NCBI GenBank assembly: GCA_023251435.1
Contig: JAHEYU010000052.1
Span: forward strand, 1 to 43,359
Source: Bacteroidota bacterium
Lineage (GTDB): Bacteria; Bacteroidota; Bacteroidia; Bacteroidales; Prolixibacteraceae
Length of the DNA stretch: 43,359 bases
Direction: 5' to 3'
Below the pieces are notes generated by a model. It did no database searches. It had not been told where the DNA came from and was given only the letters and a program-made list of their open reading frames with translations. Shown here piece by piece: positions 1 to 8,669 of this stretch; within the stretch, counting starts at the first letter, position 1, and every line of letters starts with the position of its first letter. The translations under genes and the position numbers were made by a program.

Positions 1-2300
1 TAATAGGAGTGTCCAAATGAGTTTGTTTTAATATCATTTACCAGAATTGCAACATTGTCGAAAGCTTTTTGATCAACATACTGATTGATCATTTCAATCT
101 GATTTTTGTGTGAAATTCCGTATCTAAGTATAAATATATTTAGATCAGATAAATGGCTAATAATATGGCCATCTGTAACCAAGGCAGTTGGTGCATTATC
201 TATTATAATATAGTCAAATTGAGAGCGGACTTCATCAATCAATATTTTCATTTCTGATTTACACAGAATTTCTGCTGGATTTGGAGGAATTGGGCCAGCA
301 GGTAAAAACGAAAGGTTTTCAACCATTGTTGGTACAATAATCTCATCAATGCGATTGATTCCGATAAGATATGTACTTAATCCCTTTTCATTAGGATGGT
401 TAAAAACTTTATGCAACTTCGGTTTTCGTAAATCAGCACCAATTATTAATACTTTATTATTATTCATCGCAAGGATCGTAGCCAAATTAATTGAAGAAAA
501 AGATTTTCCTTCACCAGGATTAGTGGAGTGAACTGATATCACTTTTCCACTTGGTCCGGTTAGCATAAACTGTAGATTGGTTCGTAAAACTCTGAAGGAT
601 TCTGCAATATTTGATTTTGGATTTTCGTGTACCACTAGATCTGAAATGTTTATACTATGCATAATATTTCCCAATATTGGAATTACCGTATTTTTCTCCA
701 AGTCAAGTTGTGTGAATATTCTATCGTCGAGATAATTTACAATAAGAACGTAGGCCAGTGGAAACATAATCCCAAATGATAATCCAATGATCAGGATCAT
801 CATATTGCTTAAACCAATACGTCTGGCTGTTTGAGGTCTTGCAACATCAATTACCTGAACATCAGGAATGCTTGATGCCAGCGAAATGTTTGTTTCAGCA
901 CGTTTCTGTAGCAAAAAGGTGTATATTTCGTTGGTGAGGTCAAATTGACGCTGAATATTCACCATTTGTTGTTCTTTTTGAGGTAGTTTATTTAGTTGTA
1001 CACTGATTTTGTTTTGTCTTTCTTTCTGGCTATTTATATTTCGTGTAGCATTGTCGATCAAATTTCTCAGATTCTCATTTAGTTGGTTACGCGTTTGATT
1101 TAACTCTTTATCTATCATTACCAATGTCGGATTGTTTTCTTTTGCACTGAACGAAACCACTTGGCGACGGTTGTAAAGTTGTCCTAATTTTAGAACTAGT
1201 GAATTGAGAGAAACATCCTCAATTCCAACCACAGATGGAGAAACCAATTGATTTAATTCACTGGCATTGTCCAGATACTTAAGCAAGTTCTGAAAATAGT
1301 CCAACTGCATTTGGCTTCTTGCACTTTCTGATTCAATTTCTTTCAGATTATTCATTACAAGCGTACCTTCAGCTCCCAAATCGATCACGTTATTCTTGGA
1401 ACGGAACTCGGTAAACTTAGTACTGGCAGTATTTAGAGAATCAGAAATACCTGTAAGCTGAGCGTTAATGAAATCGAGCGATCGACGTTGGGCTTCATTT
1501 TGAAAGTCCATTTTCCCTTCAGTATAAACCCTGATGAGTTCATTCAGAAATTCAACTTCTTTGTATGGTTCTTCTCCAACTATCGAACATTCAATTATAT
1601 CGCTTTTCTTATCCTTTAAATTGGCGTTTAGCCGTCCCCGGTAGTTTATTGTAGCATCATTCAGATCGTTAAATACAAAATAATAATTTCCTCCTGGGTT
1701 TTCAAAGTTGTTAACCTTTTTAAGTAAGGTGAAATTGAAATATTTGTTTGTAAACGGACGACCATAAACCCCAGATTCCTCAAATTTCACGTTAGTAATC
1801 GCGTTGTTTTGTTTAACTTCACCTTCTACTCTAACAATAAAATTATCGCCAAATGTTGGAGTGATATATATGGCAATACGTTTGGGATTAATAAAATTTG
1901 GAGCTTCCTGTACATCAAAAGGTTCCTGTTTATAAATACCCCTCCAAATAAATAAGTCCTTAGAATACCAGCTTGTACGCCAATTCAGATTTACTAAAGC
2001 CTGACTAATTGTATAATAGGATTTGATAATCTCAATTTGATTGTAAATATTATTTTTTGGTAAATCAACGGTGCCCTGAAATAAATTCTGCATATTTAGC
2101 CCATCCGAATTTTCGGGTACTAATATGGAAGTGCTTACTACGTATAATGGGTTGGTGAGTTTGATATAGCCAAAAGCTCCAATTATTCCCAAAACACAAA
2201 AAAGAACAATCCATTTCCACTGGCGGCGCAATAGGAAAAAAATTCGTTTAAAGTCGAATTGCTCTTCGGGTTGATTGTTTACAATTTCAATATTGTTCAT
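1..2300 (-). CDS. Wzc-like polysaccharide biosynthesis tyrosine autokinase (3' end outside window)
   Basis: Inner-membrane chain-length determinant fused to a cytoplasmic BY-type tyrosine kinase, controlling polymerisation and export of exopolysaccharide. The reading frame is open from the ATG at 2300 to the window edge (766 codons), so the Tyr-rich C-terminal tail is missing. A membrane helix lies near residues 25-45. The long periplasmic coiled-coil/GNVR part ends in PDVQVIDVARP at about residue 480, before a second helix near 500. The kinase domain shows Walker A STNPGEGKS near residue 590, Walker A' VLIIGADLRKP, and Walker B FDYIIIDNAP near residue 700. In the last motif the usual TPP is NAP. 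It starts 29 bp after the Wza-like gene, as in Wza-Wzc operons. Family identity is secure; the sugar exported cannot be read from this gene. Confidence 0.93.
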   Translation of the reverse strand, partial: MNNIEIVNNQPEEQFDFKRIFFLLRRQWKWIVLFCVLGIIGAFGYIKLTNPLYVVSTSILVPENSDGLNMQNLFQGTVDLPKNNIYNQIEIIKSYYTISQALVNLNWRTSWYSKDLFIWRGIYKQEPFDVQEAPNFINPKRIAIYITPTFGDNFIVRVEGEVKQNNAITNVKFEESGVYGRPFTNKYFNFTLLKKVNNFENPGGNYYFVFNDLNDATINYRGRLNANLKDKKSDIIECSIVGEEPYKEVEFLNELIRVYTEGKMDFQNEAQRRSLDFINAQLTGISDSLNTASTKFTEFRSKNNVIDLGAEGTLVMNNLKEIESESARSQMQLDYFQNLLKYLDNASELNQLVSPSVVGIEDVSLNSLVLKLGQLYNRRQVVSFSAKENNPTLVMIDKELNQTRNQLNENLRNLIDNATRNINSQKERQNKISVQLNKLPQKEQQMVNIQRQFDLTNEIYTFLLQKRAETNISLASSIPDVQVIDVARPQTARRIGLSNMMILIIGLSFGIMFPLAYVLIVNYLDDRIFTQLDLEKNTVIPILGNIMHSINISDLVVHENPKSNIAESFRVLRTNLQFMLTGPSGKVISVHSTNPGEGKSFSSINLATILAMNNNKVLIIGADLRKPKLHKVFNHPNEKGLSTYLIGINRIDEIIVPTMVENLSFLPAGPIPPNPAEILCKSEMKILIDEVRSQFDYIIIDNAPTALVTDGHIISHLSDLNIFILRYGISHKNQIEMINQYVDQKAFDNVAILVNDIKTNSFGHSY

Positions 2301-2329
2301 GTTGTTGATATTTTATTTTAGTGACTCAT

Positions 2330-3109
2330 TTATCTTAATACAAATCCTAAAACTGCTAATAATATTGACATCGATGAGAAAACGAGTGAATATGCCTGAC
2401 TGTTTAATTGGAAATTTTTGTATTTGTCGGGTTGTACAATTACATAATCGTTTGGTTGAAGATAAAATGCTTCTGACAAATAAACACTTTTGTTGCTTAG
2501 ATCCAGAATGTAAGTTTTGTCTCCTTGAGGGAAAGGCCGAACTATCATGATTTTTTTTATTGATGCAAAATCAGTATTTCCACTCGCCATTGCCAAAGCT
2601 TCAATAACTGATATGGAATTATTATAGTTATAATAAGTGCCCGGATTTCGAACTTCACCACTAACAGTAATCTTATAATTTAAGAGTTTAACTTTAACAA
2701 TGGCATCGTTTAAGAATTCATCGGCTCTTTTTTGAACTACCGATTCTACATTTGGAAGAGATATTTCTGAAACTTTTATCTTTCCAAGCATAGGAAGCTT
2801 AATGTTACCTTCAACATCAATTTCAAATCCATAGAGATAAGCTCCACTTGGAGTATTATACTTCATATATCCTTGTGAATTACTACCCTCCATATTTGAT
2901 TCAGGATTGAATAGCTGATTCACTTCCGGGCTAATGGATTTGATGCTAACATAAAGAATGTCGCCGGTTTTCAAAACATATTCTGTGGGTAATCCTTTAA
3001 TGATTTCATTATTGGCAGCATCTTTGAGATAAATCAAATCCTTGCTGCTTCTACATGAGAACATCATTGGCATTAACAATAGAAGAAATAGTTTTATTGA
3101 GTTGTTCAT
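2330..3109 (-). CDS. Wza-like polysaccharide export lipoprotein
   Basis: Outer-membrane auxiliary protein for export of the polymer made by the neighbouring glycosyltransferase. I chose the ATG at 3109 (259 aa), because it gives a clean lipoprotein signal (MNNSIKLFLLLLMPMMFSC, Cys at residue 19). An upstream ATG at 3151 would add 14 polar residues in front of the signal and overlap the previous gene. After the signal come a Poly_export domain (TEYVLKTGDILYVSI, then DVEGNIKLPMLGKI) and an SLBB-type domain (ITVSGEVRNPGTYYNYNNS). A hydrophobic C-terminal segment could cross the outer membrane. At about 260 residues it is short for the Wza family but normal for Bacteroidota. It sits between the glycosylphosphotransferase and the autokinase in one operon. 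Confidence 0.92.
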   Translation of the reverse strand: MNNSIKLFLLLLMPMMFSCRSSKDLIYLKDAANNEIIKGLPTEYVLKTGDILYVSIKSISPEVNQLFNPESNMEGSNSQGYMKYNTPSGAYLYGFEIDVEGNIKLPMLGKIKVSEISLPNVESVVQKRADEFLNDAIVKVKLLNYKITVSGEVRNPGTYYNYNNSISVIEALAMASGNTDFASIKKIMIVRPFPQGDKTYILDLSNKSVYLSEAFYLQPNDYVIVQPDKYKNFQLNSQAYSLVFSSMSILLAVLGFVLR

Positions 3110-3140
3110 GTTTTGTATTATTAAATGGTTGGTAATGCAT

Positions 3141-4541
3141 TTATTGGCCATCGCCTGTAAATACTACTTTGACTGTTTTTAACAAAATTATGAAATCTAA
3201 TTTTAACGACCAGGTATCAATATATTGCATATCCATTTTCATCCATTGCTCAAATGGGATATTATTTCTTCCAGAGACCTGCCAAATACAAGTAATTCCT
3301 GGTTTCATGCTTAACCTGCGGTTTTGCCAGCGTTTGTATTGTTTTACTTCTGAAGGAATTGGGGGACGAGGACCAACTAACGACATGTGACCCTGGAGTA
3401 CATTAATAAACTGTGGCAGCTCATCCATTGAAGTTTTACGCAAGAATCTTCCAATTTTTGTTATTCTGGGATCATTTTTAATTTTGAAGACCGGTCCTTC
3501 CTGTTCGTTCAAGCCCATTAGCGAAGCCTGCATTCTTTCTGCATTTACAACCATTGTTCTAAACTTAATACAGGCAAAACGACGTCCATGCAATCCCATC
3601 CTCTCTTGCAGGAAAAAAACAGGCCCTCCATCCCGCTTTATCATTATTGCAATAATCAACATGAATGGAGATAAAATTATCAGAACAATTAAAGAGATTG
3701 TAAAATCGAGAAATGTTTTGAATTTTAAAGCGAGATAATTATCTGGAGTGTTTCTGAATGTTAAAAATGGCATTTGATTTAGAAACGAGAGCGTTGACTG
3801 CATTTTTACACAATTTAGTAATTGTGACTGCATTCTAAAAACTACTCCAACTTCTGCACAGGTATACACGAAATTTTGAATTTCATTTTGATCAAAATAG
3901 CTTTTGCAATAAATGACCTCATCAATAGCTTTATCATCAATTATTTTAGAGAGATCATTTTCGTAAGGTAAAATGGTGTATTGCTGATCATATTTGGATT
4001 TTATAAAATTACAATCTGACATGATTGCCCATATTCTGTAACCCCAGTCGGTTGTTTCTATTAAACGATCAATAAAAAAGCTAGAATCTTTATCTGCAAT
4101 AATTAGTATTAATCTGCTATTCATTCCTTTTCGTCTAATGAATTTCATTAGGGCCGATAAAAGAAATTTGTAGGAGTATAAAACTATTAAATTTGAAATT
4201 GCAAATACTGCTAATACTAATCTGGATACAGATTCTAAATCTAATATTACGATTATTGAATAGAGCAGTACGTTTCCAACAATTATTGCGGTGAAGTATT
4301 CAACAAATAAGGTCGAATACATTTTTAACCTCAATCCACCGCCCAAATTAAATTGCTCTAATATTATTATCCATAGAGGGATGATTATAAATAGAATGAT
4401 TTTATACTCTGAAGAATCACCCTGAATAGGATGGAAAAATTCATCAATGAACCATTTTGACCCTATAAAACAACAAATTGTAAGTAATACCTGAAAAACG
4501 ATACTTAGTTTTTCAAGTACTGGTTCTCTTTCTTTAATCAT
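3141..4541 (-). CDS. exopolysaccharide polyprenyl glycosylphosphotransferase
   Basis: Transfers the first sugar-1-phosphate from a nucleotide sugar to undecaprenyl phosphate, starting repeat-unit synthesis at the inner membrane. The N-terminal half has several membrane helices and a CoA-binding-like cytoplasmic region. The bacterial sugar transferase domain covers about residues 272-466, with KFRTM, DELPQFINVLQGHMSLVGPRPP split over the active site, and PGITCIWQVSGRN. I chose the ATG at 4541 (466 aa): the longer frame to 4571 begins only with TTG and adds ten polar residues. It is the first structural gene after the antiterminator gene, separated by a long leader. The acceptor sugar (glucose, galactose or GalNAc type) cannot be decided from sequence alone. 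Confidence 0.94.
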   Translation of the reverse strand: MIKEREPVLEKLSIVFQVLLTICCFIGSKWFIDEFFHPIQGDSSEYKIILFIIIPLWIIILEQFNLGGGLRLKMYSTLFVEYFTAIIVGNVLLYSIIVILDLESVSRLVLAVFAISNLIVLYSYKFLLSALMKFIRRKGMNSRLILIIADKDSSFFIDRLIETTDWGYRIWAIMSDCNFIKSKYDQQYTILPYENDLSKIIDDKAIDEVIYCKSYFDQNEIQNFVYTCAEVGVVFRMQSQLLNCVKMQSTLSFLNQMPFLTFRNTPDNYLALKFKTFLDFTISLIVLIILSPFMLIIAIMIKRDGGPVFFLQERMGLHGRRFACIKFRTMVVNAERMQASLMGLNEQEGPVFKIKNDPRITKIGRFLRKTSMDELPQFINVLQGHMSLVGPRPPIPSEVKQYKRWQNRRLSMKPGITCIWQVSGRNNIPFEQWMKMDMQYIDTWSLKLDFIILLKTVKVVFTGDGQ

Positions 4542-4708
4542 TGTATTTGGATTTATGTCTTGTGAAAACAACGATTTGATTGGTAAATACTTCTGGTAGA
4601 GTTTTGATTACTGTCGTAAAATAATCAGCAGAGTAATGTTTCAAAAAGCTCATCTGTTATTGAGATATACTTATCAATAATGTAAAATCTTTCAATAAGT
4701 TTCTAGTC

Positions 4709-4772
4709 CCTGATATTTAATGATTTAAAAAACTCATTGGTATTGGTTAATTTAAATCGATTAAATATCAGG
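4709..4772 (-). repeat. long imperfect hairpin in the EPS leader
   Basis: The left arm 4709-4729 (cctgatatttaat then gatttaaa) and right arm 4751-4772 are reverse complements over 21 base pairs with a single bulged G. They enclose a 21-nt loop (4730-4750). This is far longer than expected by chance, even in AT-rich DNA. It could be an antiterminator recognition or pausing structure, or a remnant of a mobile element. Confidence 0.75.
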
Positions 4773-4815
4773 AATAATAAACCAGAGTATAATAAATACA
4801 GGAAATTTGGGAAGG

Positions 4816-4835
4816 TCTCTTTAAGGAGAAAGAGA
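4816..4835 (-). repeat. short hairpin in the EPS leader
   Basis: Inverted repeat tctcttt (4816-4822) and aaagaga (4829-4835) with a 6-nt loop. It lies in the leader between the antiterminator and EPS genes. No strong U run follows on the minus strand. Confidence 0.4.
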
Positions 4836-4869
4836 TTTTTACAAAAAAATGGACAGGGAATATCTTAGT

Positions 4870-4899
4870 AAATAATTGAATATTTATATTCAATTATTT
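4870..4899 (-). repeat. 13-bp perfect AT hairpin after the antiterminator gene
   Basis: Perfect arms aaataattgaata (4870-4882) and tattcaattattt (4887-4899) enclose a 4-nt loop. It starts 18 nt after the antiterminator stop codon. The stem is all weak pairs except two, so it could be a weak terminator or a pause site through which the antiterminator must carry polymerase. Confidence 0.5.
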
Positions 4900-4917
4900 G
4901 TTTTAATTCATTAAAAA

Positions 4918-5466
4918 TTAGGCTAAAATGAATGATTTTTTTTCAGGTATATCATCAAGCAATTTTACTTCTTCTCTTGAAATATTGGCATACAAGCTGC
5001 AATTCATAGAATCAATGCGCATTACCAATCTTGTTTGACCGCAAATACTTACAACTTCGCCTTTAATACCTTTTAGAGTACCATGTAAAACCTCAACATT
5101 TACTCCTTTCTGAATACGCTCATAAGTTAATGTTACCTCATGATCGGATTGGGTTAAAAATGCTTTTATGTTTGAAATCTGTGCTTCAGGAATCGGTTGT
5201 GCTTTTCCGCCAAAACTCACATAGCAAACAACTCCTGGTGTATTTAAGGCTGTAAAAAATTCCTTATAACTAACTCTAACAAAAATATAACATCTGAACA
5301 GAGGTTCCTCTACCCATTTTTTACGATCACTCCAGCATTTAAGAACTTTTCGGAGTGGTAAATAACACTCAATATTTTGATCTAGGAAGTTTGCCTGAAG
5401 CTTCTTCTCTCCATTAGCCTTGGTATAAATAGCATACCACTGATAGTTGGGTTTTTCAAGGTACAT
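4918..5466 (-). CDS. UpxY/NusG-like transcription antiterminator
   Basis: Specialised NusG paralogue (182 aa) expected to bind RNA polymerase and allow read-through of the downstream exopolysaccharide operon. The N-terminal NGN domain begins WYAIYTKANGEKKLQ (residues 10-24) and contains the conserved PLFRCYIFVRV stretch (55-65). A KOW-like segment covers about 120-152 (GVNVEVLHGTLKGIKGEVVS). Length and motifs match the UpxY family, whose genes head capsule operons in Bacteroides. Here too it is the first gene of the locus and is followed by a structured leader. The start is a clear ATG at 5466. Genuine housekeeping NusG is less likely because of this context. Confidence 0.88.
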   Translation of the reverse strand: MYLEKPNYQWYAIYTKANGEKKLQANFLDQNIECYLPLRKVLKCWSDRKKWVEEPLFRCYIFVRVSYKEFFTALNTPGVVCYVSFGGKAQPIPEAQISNIKAFLTQSDHEVTLTYERIQKGVNVEVLHGTLKGIKGEVVSICGQTRLVMRIDSMNCSLYANISREEVKLLDDIPEKKSFILA

Positions 5467-5688
5467 AGTTGTCAGATATTAAATTAACCTATAAAAATCT
5501 ACAGGTATATTCTATTTATTAATTAGAAAATTATTCACGAATCTTAGAAAGACTTTTTCACAATTAAATATAGGACGATTTAATTAGAGATAAAATAGGT
5601 ATTTTCCGCCATTAAATATTACAGAATTATTTCAAAAAATGAGATGACGGATTGATATTCTGGTTCCATAAATAGAAAAGGATATAAT

Positions 5689-5955
5689 TTATTTCTCCTT
5701 TTCAAGTCTACCTTTTAATACCATATTTTCAAGACTTATGTCGGCGAACATCCGCTTTAGTCTGTCGTTTTCTTCCTCAAGTTCATTTAATCTGCGGATT
5801 TCGGAAATATTCATACCGCCGTACTTAATTTTCCAATTATAAATGGTGGCCTGGCTGACACCATATTTCTTTATTAAGGTCTGAATAGGAATTCCAGCTT
5901 CATTTTCCTGGAGAATCCGATAGATCTGTGATTCGGCAAATCTCTTTTTTGTCAT
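5689..5955 (-). CDS. orphan IS3-type OrfA-like helix-turn-helix protein
   Basis: Small DNA-binding protein (88 aa from the ATG at 5955; a longer frame to 5985 starts with TTG). It resembles transposase OrfA of IS3-family elements. A homeodomain-like helix-turn-helix covers about residues 22-48 (TLIKKYGVSQATIYNWKIKY), followed by the hallmark GGMNISEIRRLNELEEEN and a leucine-zipper coil to residue 85. No OrfB, DDE catalytic domain, frameshift slippery site or terminal inverted repeats are visible in the flanks. It is therefore either a remnant of an insertion sequence or a domesticated regulator of the exopolysaccharide operon that begins 220 bp downstream. Confidence 0.75.
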   Translation of the reverse strand: MTKKRFAESQIYRILQENEAGIPIQTLIKKYGVSQATIYNWKIKYGGMNISEIRRLNELEEENDRLKRMFADISLENMVLKGRLEKEK

Positions 5956-6681
5956 ACTGGCTGAATAGTTGATAGGTTTAATCAATGCAAAAAAAAAATA
6001 ATCGTAGTAATAAAATTACTTCAAATTAAATTGACTTACAATACCTTTTTGATTATCTGGTTGTTGTCTGATTTGCAATTAGAAATTTGAATAGAAGTTA
6101 GAGAAAATTCTAATTGTTTGATGTAATTCTAATTTGTAGGAAGAAGTATTATTTCAAATCGTTAAAAGTGGATTGCAATTTGATTTGAAACATTTAGGTA
6201 AATAAAATTGACGTTTTTGTAGTAAAAATTTGAGTGTTTTTCAGAGTAATCCTAACTGTTACCCACATTTTACTGTGATTTAACATCAATTTCAGAATAT
6301 ATTTTGAAGATTTTTCTTTTAGAAATAAATAAAATAAATGTGCTTAAAATATTTATTATTTATTTTCTAATTTGATCTAATACATTTAGAATTATTTCTA
6401 TTTCTAATTGTATATCCAAATATATAAAAAAAAATATTCAAAACAAACTTTTTTATGAATGAATCGATTATTTTTTTTTAGAGTTTTATTCAGATTTCTG
6501 TAAATCAATGCTTTGTAGGTAAGTGTAAAATTGCAGAATATCACAGATTATATAATATTTCCCTTTTATCAGATATTATCTTTATAAAGTTAGGCATCCT
6601 GAGATTAAAAGAAACTTATTGAGCTTGCCAACTCTATTTTACACAGATGATTCTAAAATAGTTATATAAAGAATTCAAAGT
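5956..6681. other. AT-rich intergenic region without recognisable gene
   Basis: About 725 bp between the OrfA-like gene and the palindromic element. It is extremely AT-rich with many A and T runs. I see no open frame with coding character on either strand, no tRNA-like fold, and no clear TAnnTTTG promoter box. It probably carries the upstream control region of the exopolysaccharide locus. Confidence 0.5.
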
Positions 6682-6817
6682 AAACTGTTTAAATTTCATT
6701 CGTTTTGATTTTTCGGGCGACCCCGAACCCTTACGGGAGCCCGAAAAATCAAAAATCACCCTTTAGGGCCGGGGTAAATTTTTGATTTTGGGCATAATTT
6801 CAAATTTTAAACAGTTT
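6682..6817. repeat. nested palindromic element (MITE-like or terminator)
   Basis: The outer arms aaactgtttaaattt (6682-6696) and its complement with one extra T (6802-6817) enclose a second perfect 16-bp stem, ttttgatttttcgggc (6703-6718) with 6739-6754. A further GC-rich complementary segment lies at 6757-6773. The element starts 10 bp after the stop codon of the HdrD-like gene, so it may serve as its terminator. The terminal inverted repeats and 136-bp size also fit a miniature transposable element. Flanking caaagt/caatgt is only an imperfect duplication. Confidence 0.6.
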
Positions 6818-6827
6818 CAATGTAAAC

Positions 6828-8663
6828 TTATAATTTTATTTTTTCCTCTTTTTTTGTTTTGGATTTAAAAGGTTGGGAAGTGTCTTTTTGGAGGATCGCC
6901 ATGTAAACGATTTCAGCAATGTCGTGAATAGGTAGCTTGTTGCTTTTCGCAAATGTTTTTTTGCACAATGGGCAAGCTGTTGCCAGCATGTCGGGTTGGT
7001 ATGCAAGGTATTCGTCAAGAGCAGTGTCGCGTATCTGGTTGCGTTCGTTCATTTGTATCTTGATGTTTGCCAGACTTCCTCCGCAGCAGTAAGCTGTTTC
7101 TCTTTCATTTTTAATTGGAATTAGCTCCGCATATTCGTCGAGCAGCAAACGGGGTTGATGATAAATGCCACTTCCGCGACCCAGTTCACACAGATCATGA
7201 TAAACAACCCGCAAGGGCAATTTATTTATTGGCAAACGTTTATCGGCCATCAGTTCGAGCAGGTACTCTGAATGATGCATAACCATAATGCCAGGCAGGG
7301 CATAATCTTCATTAAACACTTTATAGCAAATAGGGCAGGAAACTACCAGTTTTTTCACTCCCGAACCTAGAATCTGCTGGCGATTGTGTTCGATCAGTTT
7401 TTGGGCTGCTTCGTATTGCCCAACTTGCATTAGTGGACGACCGCAACAAGCCGTTTTATCCTCGTCCATAAACCAATATTTGACGCTGGCCATCGCGAAA
7501 ATTTCCCTCATCGATTTAATAATGGCAGGAGTCAGGTGTGTCATACATCCGGCGAAATAAATCACTTCGGTTTGCCGACTAACAGCTATTTTTCCGTTTT
7601 TCAGGTATTCGTAAGAAGAATTGTATTCTTTCGTCGATTCAATACGCTGAGTCATGCGTAAATTGTTCAACTCCAGTCCAACCGGACAATCGGGCTGGCA
7701 TCGTCCGCAAAGCAAACAGTTGAAAAGTTTTTCGTCAGTCAGGTTTTTATTTCTGATGTGCTTAAGTACATAAACCGACTGTGTGTCTTTTATAGCAGCA
7801 TGAGTCATCTGGCAACTATCGAGGCAAATACCGCAGCGCGAACATGAATATACCTGGATTCGGGAATATCCACCAATGCGCTTTTGAACCTTAATGCCAT
7901 AGTTCCGGAGAAAAATTAGGACTACTTCAACCGGAATGTGCATGTAACGTGAAACTGGCAATGCCATGAAAAACAGGCCAAGTGCTCCCGAATAGGCCCA
8001 CCATAATGGCATTTCTATCGATTGAACAGGAAGGACTGAAGCAAGCAGTTCTCCGGTTGGCTGGCTAATGAGGCTGCCATTGTGATGAATGCCTGCAGAT
8101 ACGCTTTCGGCCATAAACCGAAGAGGAAAAATGAGCCAAAGTGCGGTTAGTGCAATTCGATCGCCTGTTTTTAACTGTGTTGTTTTTTTCATTCCGAATA
8201 AACGTCTGTTTGCTCTTTTATAGTAAGCAAGTACTACTCCTGAAAGAACAAAAAGAAGTAACAAATCCATGCTGGCAGACAGAATTTTTCCAGAAAGAGT
8301 GGTGGATGGTTCTGTAACAAAATACCGCATAAAAATGGCTTTGTATGCCGGAACAGAAAAGGTCTGGTAGTGATTGCATGCTTCGATATGGCCAACTAAG
8401 ATGAGCAAAAACCAACCAAAAGCTAGACTCATGTGCATATAGCCAAGAACCGGATTTTTTCGGAATATTTTGCGGTGAAGCAGCGATTCCATAAAAATTT
8501 CACGAATTGCCAGCCAACTTTTGATTGTAAAAATGCTATGAATAATCCTGCTTTTATCGATGCGTGACAAACTGGAAATCCAGATTCCGATAATGATCAA
8601 CAGGAAACAGGAGATAAACAACAGCCCGATTGTGAATGGCCATATAAACGGAGTAATTTTCAT
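6828..8663 (-). CDS. membrane HdrE/HdrD-like Fe-S heterodisulfide reductase fusion
   Basis: Membrane-bound redox protein (611 aa) likely to exchange electrons between the quinone pool and a thiol/disulfide or similar couple. Residues 1-255 hold five or six membrane helices of nitrate-reductase-gamma/HdrE type, with candidate heme-b histidines H77, H92, H193/H194 and H242. Two [4Fe-4S] motifs follow: C274-C277-C280-C284 and C316-C319-C322-C326. Two complete CCG domains come next: C373, C406-C407-G and C443PIC446; then C492, C526-C527-G and C564PLC567. These are the ligands of non-cubane clusters in HdrB/HdrD. It is the last gene of the operon, 6 bp after the small HdrC-like gene. DsrMK-type complexes are the closest functional analogy; the substrate is unknown. 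Confidence 0.88.
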   Translation of the reverse strand: MKITPFIWPFTIGLLFISCFLLIIIGIWISSLSRIDKSRIIHSIFTIKSWLAIREIFMESLLHRKIFRKNPVLGYMHMSLAFGWFLLILVGHIEACNHYQTFSVPAYKAIFMRYFVTEPSTTLSGKILSASMDLLLLFVLSGVVLAYYKRANRRLFGMKKTTQLKTGDRIALTALWLIFPLRFMAESVSAGIHHNGSLISQPTGELLASVLPVQSIEMPLWWAYSGALGLFFMALPVSRYMHIPVEVVLIFLRNYGIKVQKRIGGYSRIQVYSCSRCGICLDSCQMTHAAIKDTQSVYVLKHIRNKNLTDEKLFNCLLCGRCQPDCPVGLELNNLRMTQRIESTKEYNSSYEYLKNGKIAVSRQTEVIYFAGCMTHLTPAIIKSMREIFAMASVKYWFMDEDKTACCGRPLMQVGQYEAAQKLIEHNRQQILGSGVKKLVVSCPICYKVFNEDYALPGIMVMHHSEYLLELMADKRLPINKLPLRVVYHDLCELGRGSGIYHQPRLLLDEYAELIPIKNERETAYCCGGSLANIKIQMNERNQIRDTALDEYLAYQPDMLATACPLCKKTFAKSNKLPIHDIAEIVYMAILQKDTSQPFKSKTKKEEKIKL

Positions 8664-8669
8664 AGCTAA

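Larger units (their letters stand above)
4542..4917 (-). promoter_or_regulatory. structured leader between antiterminator gene and EPS genes
   Basis: About 375 nt of very AT-rich non-coding DNA follows the UpxY-like stop codon and precedes the first EPS enzyme gene. It contains three inverted repeats: 4870-4899, 4816-4835 and 4709-4772. None is followed by a long U run on the transcribed strand, so they are not textbook terminators. UpxY proteins in Bacteroides are known to act in the untranslated leaders of their own capsule operons to prevent premature termination. A target for the protein encoded at 4918-5466 is therefore expected here; that this leader is the target is an inference. Confidence 0.6.

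Noticed and set aside
3141-4571. Longer start for the glycosylphosphotransferase
   Set aside because: The upstream codon is TTG and adds only polar residues. The ATG at 4541 begins a normal N-terminus.
5467-5688. Remnant of IS3 OrfB or the insertion end near the OrfA-like gene
   Set aside because: Neither strand shows DDE motifs, a slippery site or matching terminal repeats.
6676-6823. Target-site duplication around the nested palindrome
   Set aside because: caaagt and caatgt differ by one base and are too short and AT-rich to be convincing.
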